A DNA stretch of 64,000 nucleotides from Fistularia commersonii (Eukaryota; Chordata; Actinopteri; Syngnathiformes; Fistulariidae): positions 27,264,758-27,328,757 of the forward strand of contig JBBMNZ010000001.1 of NCBI GenBank assembly GCA_037954325.1, given 5' to 3'. Below the pieces are notes generated by a model. That model did no database searches, was not told the origin of the DNA, and saw only the letters and a list, made by a program, of their open reading frames with translations. The translations under genes were made by a program, and so were the position numbers. Position 1 is the first letter of the stretch. Each line of letters begins with the position of its first letter. This document shows positions 22,460-33,700 of the stretch, in pieces.

Positions 22460-23413
22460 GACAATTTTAAAGTTTCAGTTTATTTATGTAAATGCAACTA
22501 CATGTTTTTTTTGGAAATGGCAAGCATTTTAACATTTATTGCTATGTTTTTAGTATATTTTCTTGTATATTATCTTTTAATCATTCCAATATTTCACTAC
22601 TGTACTGATTGAATGTCTTTAAACAGTCAATTTAAAAACAAAAAATCACTAATAATTTCTGTAACATTGGGCAGAAATGACTCAGGTTTGCTTTTGTGTG
22701 TGTTTCAATCAAGACACACCATAGAAGGGAAATTGAAATATAAATGAAAATTGAAATTTTAGTCGTCTTTATTTTAGTAAACTCTTATTGTGGTTTTTTT
22801 TTTGTATTTCCTTTTTGATTTTAGATGATTTTTATCGGTATAAACTTAAAGTTCAACACAGTTACACCTTTGGTTGTGAAAGTTTGGATCTTATCATATC
22901 CTAATATAATAATCATGATAATGAAGCCGGTTTTTTGCTGTCTGGTTCGCCAAAAAAATGTTAAAATGTGAAAAACTACCTGCGCATTTTTAATTGCTAA
23001 TGTTTTTTTTTTGTTTTTTTTTAAATCTGATTGACACATCTGATTTTTTACTTATAAAATGGAAAACTGACCTGTTCTCTTCAACGCTGACCCTCAATCC
23101 TGCGCTTGATGGCTAAAGCTCCTCTCCCTGCAGGCCGACGATAAAAGTGCATGGATGCTTTTACTGCAGCGAGGGGTGAGGAAGTGGAAACCACAGGGGT
23201 CGGAGACAGAGAGCAGCCACAGGTCCACATCACTGCCTGCACTCCCAAAATGCAAAGTCAGAGGCCGTGATGTGCATCTAATTTGACTTCGAAACGGGAT
23301 ACAATGAAATTACTCAGTGCCGCTTTTTCCAGTTCTAGGAAAAAATAATAAATCCGATGAGAGGCTTTGCGGTATAATATAATTATTCCGTCGGTTGACA
23401 TATCACCTTAGAA

Positions 23414-23974
23414 CAGGCGTGGCAAAAGTCCGGCCCGCGGGCCAAATGTGGCACGTGCTCAAATTCAAAATCATTAAATTTGTTATAAAAATCAATAATT
23501 AAAATCTAATTTAGCCTGGGGAATGTTTTTCTATTTCTTCTTTTTGAGTCTTAAATTGAAATAATGTAAAACCCCGCACTTCCCCTTTTGCATAAGGAAC
23601 AATACAAGGATCCATACGGCACTCAATGTTTTGTACTTCTGAATAATATCACTGTTAGTGTTATTTTTTTAGTGAATTTAGAAGTTCATAATGAGCATTT
23701 AATAGCGAATAATATGTATAATTTCAAATGAACCTAGACACGTTTAATGTATCTGATTTTTTTTTTTCCAGACTTCCTCTATTATATTTGGTATTTGTTA
23801 GAATTGTGTTCTGTGTTAAGACATGAAAACTATGCAAGTTGCAATAAAATATGTCATGAAACAGTTCATTTGCATTTAAGTTAATTATTCAAAGAATGTC
23901 GGGCTGAATGGTCGGCCCTCACATTTTCACCTCACCAAATGTGGCCCTCTTGGCAATAAGTCTGGACATCCCTG
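23414..23974. mobile_element. hAT-like element, 561 bp
   Basis: Begins CAGGCGTGGC and ends GGACATCCCTG. Flanks CCTTAGAA and CCTTAAAA agree at 7 of 8 positions, a good hAT target duplication. Confidence 0.75.
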
Positions 23975-24089
23975 CCTTAAAACAACAAACTTCATATTTA
24001 TCTCCAGCAGCAAGCAGAGGCTGATTTTTTTCCGCTTTTAAAATTGGTTTTGTTTTGTTTGGGTCCCGAATTTTGAAAGCCCTTGCCTC

Positions 24090-24720
24090 TACATAAACCT
24101 CCACGATATGCAGGTACATGTGTGTGACCAAGATGTGGTTTCTGGTAGCAATATCAGTGTATATGTACCGTAATTACCGGACTATTGAGCGCACCTCTGT
24201 ATAAGCCGCTAGCCAATCGCTATCTCGGTCTTCCTCCTGCACACTAAAACCGTCAGTCGTCTTCTTCGGTGTCGGAGTTGAACGGACTAAGAATTTCCCG
24301 ATCATTTCATCGGTGCGATGTGAGGATAAACGTTTTAGCGGCGTGAAGCTCGTTAGCGTTCCTCCCAAAAAACGTCCAGATATTAGCTGCATCGTTGTTT
24401 ACGTGGAAAAAGGCGCGGCTTATCATCCGGAAATTATGGTAGTTTCTTTTTTTTTTTTAAATGATCAATACATTTCTTGAAAGGACATGTGATATTTGCT
24501 CAAATAAGGCCCATGATGTGCTCCATTACATGACAAACACCTCATATCACGGCACAGTGTGATGTAAAATCATGTAGCAAGTTATGAAATCTCTAGGCAG
24601 GGTGATGATATAACCTTCTGTGGCGTCCGTGATATTAGCAGAGTGCAGAAGAGCTTCTGTCACAGCGTCCTCCTTCTCCTCACCACCCTATTTTGATAGT
24701 CAAATTCATCGGGCAGTGAA
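24090..24720. repeat. Diverged duplicate of 16000-16290, carrying a MITE
   Basis: Shared blocks in order: GAGATGTGGTTTCTGGTAGC (CAAGATG here), TTGCTCAAATAAGGCC, ATGACAAACACCTCATATCA and GTCAAATTCAT. The copy here contains the element at 24168-24439; the copy at 16000-16290 does not. Confidence 0.7.
24168..24439. mobile_element. MITE, 272 bp, TA target duplication
   Basis: Ends CCGTAATTACCGGACTATTG and TCATCCGGAAATTATGG form imperfect inverted repeats and are flanked by TA on both sides. Confidence 0.75.
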
Positions 24721-24949
24721 ATCACGTGTTTGATCAAAAACAATGCATGTACAGTTAAATTATTTTGATGAGCGTCCTTCTAGTTCACAAAGGACAATAT
24801 ATTTGTCATGTTCATAGGAGATGCCAACATTTTAAGTTCGTTTTAAGCACGTTGCTTACAAATGCACGGTCCGTCACAATCGGAAAAGTTTCTGTCGAGT
24901 CGTGTTCCGACATTTCATGACTCAAACTTTACCGTGAACGAAACGTTTT

Positions 24950-25790
24950 GGATTTTTTGGCTCATTTTATCGGTTTTGATCGTTTTGCTGTGTTGCTTTA
25001 CCTGGTGAATGACGAGGTGAAGTGGCCAATTCTTGGGTCACTCTTTTTTGGCCCTTCCTCAGATAGAAGTTGGAAGTGCGGATCCCTGAAAAGGGCTACC
25101 CGGGTAGCTGCCCCTGGTAGCCCCAGCACGTCGCCGACTCAGCCCTTCCGGTCACTTCAAGACGTCGCCATTGGACTTGATGAGGCAAGTAAAGTGGTAC
25201 AGGATGCAACTGTGAAAACCTGCACATTGAGGATATTTGGCATGGCGAAGGCGTCCACCAGTATCTCCATCTTCGCATCCATGCCTGTAAGAGATCCTAA
25301 GACGTCCAGCAGGAAGGGACGCTGCACCATCATGTCAGTGCCGGCAGGGTGGGAGCTTTTGGGGCGTCACCGACTCGCCAGGAACCCCCGTCATTGAGCG
25401 TCCTTGAGGTATTTAAGTTGGTTCGCCAGCTGGTTCGGTTTTTTTTTCCGCGGCTAGCCATGCTATCGTACGGCCGATCCCCCTATCCAACACCCGAATA
25501 GGCCGCCCTGCACAAGCGCATCTGTAAGCCAGAAGAAAACAATAGCATAATAGTGAATTTCATGCACTGGAGCAACAATAGATGCTTGTTTACTTGTTTT
25601 TTTTTTTTATCCGTGCATGTCGACGATGACGTCCACAATCTTCTTGTTCAGATCTAGGTCGGTGTACTCGGAGTGGACTTGGTAGGCCAAACTCCGACGG
25701 GTATCTTCAGTCACGTACGGGGCAGGGATGTCGTCGGTGTAACCCCGACCTGCTCGCTCCAATAAAGAACAATATCCTTTTATGTATTTG
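24950..25790. other. Unclassified GC-richer segment upstream of the receptor gene
   Basis: Base composition is richer in GC than the surroundings. Open frames exist on both strands (149 codons forward), but none has a recognisable domain. AATAAAGAAC near 25760 could end a forward transcript. It may be the relic of a retroelement or of a gene; I cannot assign it. Confidence 0.35.
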
Positions 25791-26029
25791 TCGTTGCTTC
25801 AACGCATTTTCCGTTAACGGAAATGAAATTCGCAATTGAGCGCTTGTTTTTTCAGTTGAGCCATGCGTTGTTGCAGGGCCTGAATATCATCACAAGAGGG
25901 TCTCCGAGCTGTTGGAAGAAAGCTATTGATCCCATCAGCTTCTGTTCACTATGCTAAGCTAGCCAGAAAGAGGCCTTCCTATGGGGCTTTTGAAAATAGT
26001 CCTTTCAGTTTAATTCAATCAAGTTGTTG

Positions 26030-26281
26030 CTTTCATGATATTAGAATATCATGAAAAAAAACAAAAATTAATTTTTCATGATATTCTAATATTTTGAGAC
26101 AAGATTTTTGAGTTTTCTTAAGATGTAAGTCATAATCAGCAATATTAAAATAATACAAGGCTTGCAATATTTCAGTTGATTTGTAATGAATCCAGAATGT
26201 GTGATATTTTTGTTTTTGGAATTGCATTACAGAAGATAATGAACTTTATCACAAAATTCTAATTTTCTGAGACAGTCCTGT
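26030..26281. mobile_element. Truncated second copy of the 14028 MITE family
   Basis: Internal sequence and the right end CTGAGACAGTCCTG followed by TA match the first copy; the left end is rearranged into a short hairpin of ATGATATTAGAATATCAT. Confidence 0.8.
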
Positions 26282-26444
26282 ATGACACACCGCTCCTTTT
26301 TATCTTCTAATGACACAAAGTGCACATAACCGCATTCGATTAACCATGGAAACCAAATATATACCTCTTTACAAACATGAAACCTATCCTCGGCACTTTG
26401 GAAGTGTTACTTCTCTAGTCAACGCATTCATCCTGTAAATACAC

Positions 26445-26830
26445 AGCTGAAGAAAATTAAGGAAAGACTAAAATAACACATCCTACATCTGAATGAATGT
26501 AATATTATTATTGAATCAAATTCTTAAAATGTGCTGACAACAAAACCCACAGAGGTCTGGATTTGGAGTCACACTCAGAATGAAAGTGGAAAAAAACAAG
26601 ACAAGCTGATCCAACTTTGATGAAATGTCCTTAAAACAATCAAAATGAATTTGTGTTGCTTCTTAAGTGGACAGTTTAATAATAATAATAATACATGGGA
26701 TTTTTATAGCGCTTTTCATGACACTCAAAGACGCTTCACAAGTATAAAAAAAAAAAGTTTGAGTGATTGACTAGGAGTTTTACATCGTATTGTTTTTTGA
26801 GCAGTATATTTCTCCAGTAACTGCAAAAAT
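26445..26830. mobile_element. Copy of the 8733 element, reverse orientation, with nested repeat
   Basis: The part from about 26560 to 26680 matches 8790-8935 reverse-complemented. It is interrupted at about 26682-26790 by an AAT-repeat followed by a fish repeat with TTTTTATAGCGCTTTTCATG. Confidence 0.65.
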
Positions 26831-27049
26831 TCTGTCAACAAACTCAAAAAGCACAACTTATCAAGTACAGCCACATTTGTATCACTCTTAAATTCAACCA
26901 AGGCACTGCAATATTAGCAACGCACATTTTGCAGACAATCCAGTCAGCATACATCTTTTTTTTTTTTTCCTTCAGAACTGTTCCTAACTGTTCAGCATGT
27001 GGTCAACCATCATCTCTAAGCTCAATTTGCCCGATTTTGGTTTTAATTC

Positions 27050-27215
27050 CTGTGAAAATCTTCTTGCCGTGGCGACTGGACTTTGAATTTCTTCACTTGA
27101 AGACGTTTCATCCTTCATCCGAGAGGCTTCTTCAGTTCTAATGACCCGTCTTGAACATCTTCCAGTGAAGAAACTCAAGTCCAGTTGCCGCGACAAGAAG
27201 ATTCGGACGAGAATT
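27050..27215. repeat. Inverted repeat of the Penelope-like tail family
   Basis: Two arms with TCTTCTTGCCGTGGCGACTG and its diverged inverse face each other around a GAGGCTTCTTCAGTTC core. Related sequence is at 32925-33060, 42836-42960 and 43490-43550. Confidence 0.6.
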
Positions 27216-27869
27216 CCCCACGACCTGGATAGTTGTAAATGGGTAATCATTCCTTTTGATTGTGATTACTAACACCCTGCTCCCGGTCCACAAAAAAGTT
27301 GTTTGGCATGAAAGGTGCTCAATACGTCGCAATTACACATTTCTAACTAGCCTTATTGACACGAGTGAAAATTCCATTCTTTACCCTTGAAAATTAAAAT
27401 GAAGAAGTGGAAGACAAGATGTTGATGAAGATTTTTTTCCTCTGCAATTTTTTAATTTTGCAGTGACTTTATTGGTATCAAATGTAAAAAACATAGTATA
27501 TCATTGTATAAAAAAGCATAATTCCATGTAAAAACAAAACACAGCAATTATTACAAATGTTAAAAAATACAAGAGAAGGATTCAAAAAAGGTTCATTATG
27601 ACAAACTGTTTAAGGCACATGCATTGTAAAATGACCCTGACATTCAGAGTCACAAATACTATAAAAAACAATCAAACTTTAACATCTCATCATTTATTTC
27701 AATATAGCAGGAACACGAAAAGTTCACTTTTCTATTTCAGGGAGTGACATCGGTGACAGGGAAAATTGGTAAATTACTGCAGCCAACCTTCTCTCCCTGC
27801 CACCTCCACCTGCTCCAATGGCTACAGAAAATGATCTAACACACACACACACACACACACACCTCAGCC

Positions 27870-28190
27870 CTGTCATACAGCTCTCAACATACATGTTTTG
27901 CGCCACTCAAACTGCCACTCCAGCCATCCTCATCCAGTACCACAGTACCTCTCTTGGCACCCTGTGGTTTACTCTTCTGCAGCCTCCCTCTGACCTTCTT
28001 TATCAACTTTGGTATGAATGTTCCATCCATATCATCTTCCCATCACTTCAACATGTTTCTCTCACTATCCTTCATCCACCAAGCTGCTGCACATCCTTTC
28101 CTTTTCTATCTTCCTGTTTCGGCAACAACAATAAATCACTCTCTTTCCTTACCGTCAGACCTAGCGTACAACCTTGCTTCAAGAGGCTGA
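27870..28190 (-). mobile_element. LINE fragment related to 8940-10075
   Basis: It shares the CCAGTACCACAGTACCTCTC ... CTCTTGGCACCCTGT part with 9780-9830 but is diverged and has no open frame. The (CA)n at 27839-27863 precedes it. Confidence 0.5.
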
Positions 28191-28424
28191 GATGCTTCTT
28201 TTTTTTTATCTTTCTTATTTTTAGTAAATAACACGAGACACAAAATATACTATCTAATGTGTGGAGAGCAAATAAAATATTTCCTGGCTTTTTTTTTTTT
28301 TTTTTTTTGGTGTGTGCCGCACAACAGAGAAAACCATGCATTCTTAAAAGTGAGAAGGTTGTAATGCTGTGCAAAGTCGGCAAAACTCTGGTAAAATTGA
28401 GACAATACAGAAACAAATATTCAT

Positions 28425-28438
28425 ATGTATATATATAT

Positions 28439-28469
<31 letters not shown>

Positions 28470-28570
28470 CATATAAAATCGGACTAGAAATATTCAGTTC
28501 CATAGAAGATTATTCTACCTTCTGTGCCACGCCACCCTCAAACATATATATATATATATATATATATTCC
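28425..28570. repeat. AT/AC simple repeats
   Basis: Tracts of (TA)n and (CA)n at 28425-28472 and a (TA)n run at 28543-28567. The rest of 28570-29960 is AT-rich and shows only a LINE-tail piece near 29330-29370 and no gene. Confidence 0.85.
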
Positions 28571-29969
28571 ATATGATATTATATTTTTGAGACACTTCAG
28601 AATGCTATCTTATCTCCTGCAAGAGCAAATCATTGAGGTAGACTATGCTGGTCTGTGTTGAGGTGACAAAAAGGCAAAAGGGTTGAGTTTTTTTTTTTTA
28701 AAGATGTAAACAGATGACATGTTTTACCAAATGCCATCAAAAATTCGGTAAACCCTTGTTTTGCAAGTTGTCAGCGTTCTCGGCCACTGCATTTACTGGG
28801 ACTCAAGAGTTTGCCATGTTAACTGTTGGAAACAATTTCTGAAAAAAATGTCTCCTGTGAGTTAAGAGGACAAACACAGTGCGAGTCTTCTGAGCATTTA
28901 CCTCGTTGTTGATTGGCTGTGGCTTACAGCAACCACTTAATTTGTTAAATAAAAAGTTAAATAAAAAGAGATGATAAAGTCTCATTGTCTCCACTACTGC
29001 CCCCAAAGATTCAAGGACTATGAGCACGTCTACCAGACAGATTCACTGTTTTGGTGGAGATAGAGGCAGTGTTTGTAAAACTCTTTGGCAAAAGAAGGCA
29101 AATAATTTGAGTGCAATTTTATTTATTATTGTAGTCAATATTTTATTTTCATTTCCTATATTATATTAATCCCACGCAGGAAACCCAGCAGCCATTGAGC
29201 AAAGCGGGTAAAAGCTCCTTGTCTTAACAGCCCTTTGACAGGCGAGGAGATTTTTTTTTTTATCTAATGTAATTTGGTTACTTTGGTTTGTGTATTTTTC
29301 ATCCTTACTGTTCCTATATGATAAGAAATAAGAATAAGGACAACTTTATTTATCCCGAAGGAAATTGTTGATGTCCATTATTATTCCTGATGTTGTTGTT
29401 GAATTTCCCCTATGGGGAGTTTCTTATCTTTAAAGTGAAAAAAAAAAACATTCACTCATGATCGACCACTCAGCCACGTGCACACACATAAAACCGTTAA
29501 CTCTCTCGTTAACACAAAAAAATCTTGTCCTATAATTTGGAAAAAGGGGTGCCACAACCTCTACGAACTGTGCAGAAGATGTTTGACTGCGGAGACGAAA
29601 ATTCCCCCGTGTGCTTACAGAGTGCTGTCATCTTCCTGGAAGAAATCAAGAATACAGAAGAGGAATTTAACTAAGAGATGCTCTTATATACTGATATTTG
29701 GGAGTAAAGCTCTGATGTATTCTTTCAAAGCCGCGTAAGCATTGTTTGCAAAACAGACAAACAAAAGTACTTGTAATGCTATGGAGGAGCTGCCTATCTG
29801 GCCGATGAATATGGTCGAAATGTAGTGAAAAATATAGTGATAAAACACTACAAATGTGTTTATTGAATAATCATATCAGAGAAAAGACAGGGAAAGCAAA
29901 AGTACATACATTCTGTGCTGGAATAGAAGTACCTGAGTAAAGAAAGAACCACTTTAAAAAGTAGATAAC

Positions 29970-30400
29970 AAAAGGCGCACCGTATTATAGGGGCGCAATA
30001 TCAACGAATAGGTCTATTTTCAACAACGTTATAAGGCGCATGATAAAGCATATGGTATATAAAGCGAAACAAAACAGTCAGTTTAGACAAACTTGATTCA
30101 TCTCATTCATCTCGCTTTAGAAACCCTGTTACGTCTTAATATTCGGTAATATTCTGTTGAAGCACAGTATGTACCGCTACTACAATAAGTGGCGGAGGTA
30201 AGCGTACTACGTACTGTTCTCTGATTGGTTTATCGTTGGCAGCGATAGCGGACGCCTGACGGTAGTGTGAGGTTGGAACAACGTTGTATTCCAGCCGGCA
30301 TAATTAGTTATCTAAGGTTGTTTGACGTTACAACCCAGATTCAACCAAAGAGCAACTTTAATACGGCGTCCCCGTGTCAGGTGGGAACGGTCTGACATTC
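29970..30400. mobile_element. Probable MITE with GGCGCACCGTATTATAGG motif
   Basis: AGGCGCACCGTATTATAGGG and TATAAGGCGCATGATAAAGC resemble the subterminal motifs of the 16627 element. Boundaries are not clear. Confidence 0.4.
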
Positions 30401-30727
30401 AATGCTTACCAAAGTCGCACTAAAACATTTTGACACTATCGAAAACATTTTGACGGTTTGAGCGCAGCGTGCAACGTAAAATTGGTTGGAGGTCAGTAAG
30501 CAAAACAAGAATTCATCCTTCAATTAAGGATGGCAGTCTCTGAAATGATCTCAAAACATTCAGTCTCCCTCGCTTCTCTTTTTAAGGGGATCATGCATGA
30601 AAAACAACTAATTGTGACGTGGGGTGGTGCAAATTCTTTTCAAATGCATTACAACCATAGGAAAGAGCTTTGAAAGCTTTGAAAATGACGCCGTGCAGGA
30701 TTAGCTGTAATCGAACATCACCTCGGT

Positions 30728-33700
30728 TTATAAATCAAACCTCATTTCACTTACTCTGCGAGGTCGTGTTTTCCCGCAGACAAGAATGTCCTCCTTTGAC
30801 AAGGAACAGATGGTATCTGCTTTCACAGCTTCCATTTTCATCGGACCTATGAAAGAGAATTCCGTTTCGTGAAGCTGCATTCAAGCGAGCGGCGAAGCGT
30901 CGCGCTTACCTGTGATGTAACTGACGACCAGGCCGACGACAATGACCGTGATGCAAGATAACGCGCTGTACCACATGTAGGACAACAAATAAAGCCTTCT
31001 GAGTCCAGAGGGCTGACTGAAAAACAGAACGTGAAGTTTGACAATGTGTGTACACTATCTAAAAAACAAAAATATTGATTGTTACGGAGCCGTCTGATAC
31101 CTCGAAACAAGGCTGGCCGTGGTCTCGACCGCTGTGGTGAAGTTGGTGGGCGGTAGCACGGTAGTGTAGTTGAGAAACAGCGGTTTGATGTCTGGGCCTT
31201 TAGTGAATATGCTGCCCATGCCGATCCAGAAAGCTATGGCCAGACCTGTTCCTAGGCCTGTCAAAGCCCCCTAGAGGCCACAGGAGTGAACTTATCATTG
31301 TCAGGGTTTCAACAAAAACACGGATGGAAGTGATAGCAAGATGTGTCAAATATGGACAGAGAATAGCAGAAATGTGGTGCTAAACTGCGGGAAAAAAAGT
31401 AGCACATCATGTGACCAGGAGGTTAAAAATACAATCTTTGAAATCAGATAGCTGGGAGAGATGGCTTACGCAGACGTTACAATTATAGACGCTTTTGAGT
31501 TACCGACTCACTGAAGAGAGTCTGGACGAGAAAGCACATTAAATCTTAAAAGAACTTGCCCTGGATGACGAACTACACTTTGAATCTTTCCCCAGAAACT
31601 CAGACAAGCGACATTTATGCACAACCCCTACTTCTACACAAAATTGATTCATGTAATCATATAAATGTGCTCATAAATACACATGTATATACGTTACATA
31701 TTTTTACATACCTTTAACTTTATTTTTATGTATTCATTTTGATCTTTACTGTTCTTTTTATTATTATTACTATTATTCGCTATTTTATTCTTTATTTTTC
31801 TATAGAGTTCGATTTTGATTCTTCCCCACTTGACTCTCTAGCGGGAGCTGCTTTCAAACAAAAAGCGATTTCTCCCTGGGGGATCTATAAAGTATTCTGA
31901 TTCTCATGGGTTTCGGAGCTCGGCCACTTCCATCTTTCTGGAAACCCCTTCTAATTCTCTGCTCGACGGACTCTAAATACTGTCTATTTTGACACTGATA
32001 TATTGATCATTTTTGCTCTTTCTTATATTTCAAGGTGCTGGTTTAACAATGCTTATGTCTGGCCTGGGTGGCTATAATATAGATGATTTCATTGTTATGG
32101 TAAAGAAACACTGAAATGTTCCAGATACTGTGTAGGTATCTATATGACAACTCGATCGAGGTGAGATTTAATTTCCCGTCACATTACTTGGTTGCAAATT
32201 TGAGTGTGTAGAGTGTCACTAACGTAGGAGTTGGCGCATGGAAAGAACATCCCGAGGCTAAACAGGCCGAGAACGGGACCGCCGACCATCCCAAAAATTT
32301 TCAGGGCCACCTGGAGTTCAAAGCAAATGAGAGAGAGAGAGAGAGCACAGATTACCAAGCAAAGCTTTACGCTTGTATATTTACATGCTGTACATCGTAC
32401 ACTTACCTGTAGAACTGATTCTCCCAACAGCTTAATCATAAAAGCAATGGACAAACACAGCAGCCCGTAGCCCGCCACTGATTATGGGGACACAAACAAG
32501 AGAAACGTGATTTTGAAGACTTATTGTTTGACAATAGCAACATATTCAAGGCAGAAATACGAGGGCTTTGCTCACGCCTGGTGTTCAAATGCGTCAGGAG
32601 TGATCGGATTGCAAACGGAGGCTGTTTAATATCTCAGATGAATTTGACAAAAGGCGACTCGGATGGGTCTGAGATGTATGGCGATCACGTGCACCACCAT
32701 CTAACTACAATATATAAATGGAAAGCAAATGACGATGATGAATGATTTTGATGTCTCCAAAAGGTTAAAACTATCCCAGCATTGCTGAGGCGCCACGTCT
32801 TGGCAAGGAGGTCACAGTGACTGCTCAGACAAACAGAGCCACTTCCATCTGAAGCCAGGAGATGGCAGTGGGCTGCCGTAAATCTTTCCACAAACCGTCC
32901 TGCTGGGCTTTCTGACAGTTCTTGTCAAAATCTTATCGTGGCAGCTGGATTTGATTTTCTTCCGAGAGGCTTCAGAACAGAGGAAGCCTCCCGGAAGAGA
33001 GGTGAAACTTCTTCAGGGGAAGAAAATCAAGCCCAGCGGCAACGATAAGAAGATTTTTTAAAAAGAATTGACCAAGACTTGGTTGACTGGAAACATCAAC
33101 AGACCCACTGACAGTTGCATCCTCATTCTACTGGGCAAGGCTACAGCAAACCAAGCCATTAGACTCTCCACCAAAGACCTGTTACACTGTTGTCTGACTC
33201 ACCAATGTGTGCATATATTTCTCTCAAAGCCGGATCATTTACATTAAGCATGATGTTTTGTTTGTTTTTTTTTTTCCCCTCATTCTGTTGTCTATTCCTA
33301 TCCTTGGTGTTGTTCACTGCTGTCTACTTATTTGTGGATGTCTTTAGATATCTTTTATTTGTCTCTTATTTATATTTATACTCATATTTATTGATACTGT
33401 CATTGTTGCGCTGCTGTGACATAAGAGTTTCCCCTATGGGGATCAATAAAGTATACAATATATTATCATATGTTCTTACTGTCAGAAGAAGTGAAAGGTC
33501 AGTTAACACATTAATACATATAAAAAATCCCAAATAAATCACTAATCACAAATACAGACAGGCTTCTAGTTGAAAAACAACGACAGCTTTTGCATTGTTT
33601 CATTTCCTCTCAAAGCATAGACTTTAAGTCACAGGAGTCGCTTAAAACCAGGTGTAAACACACACAATGAATGCAGTTTGCCATCAGATCACGCATGCTA

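Noticed and set aside
33190..33537. Hydrophobic 115-codon forward frame
   Set aside because: It is the T-rich part of a LINE 3' tail (ends near CAATAAAGT); the same composition recurs at 51316-51747, also rejected.
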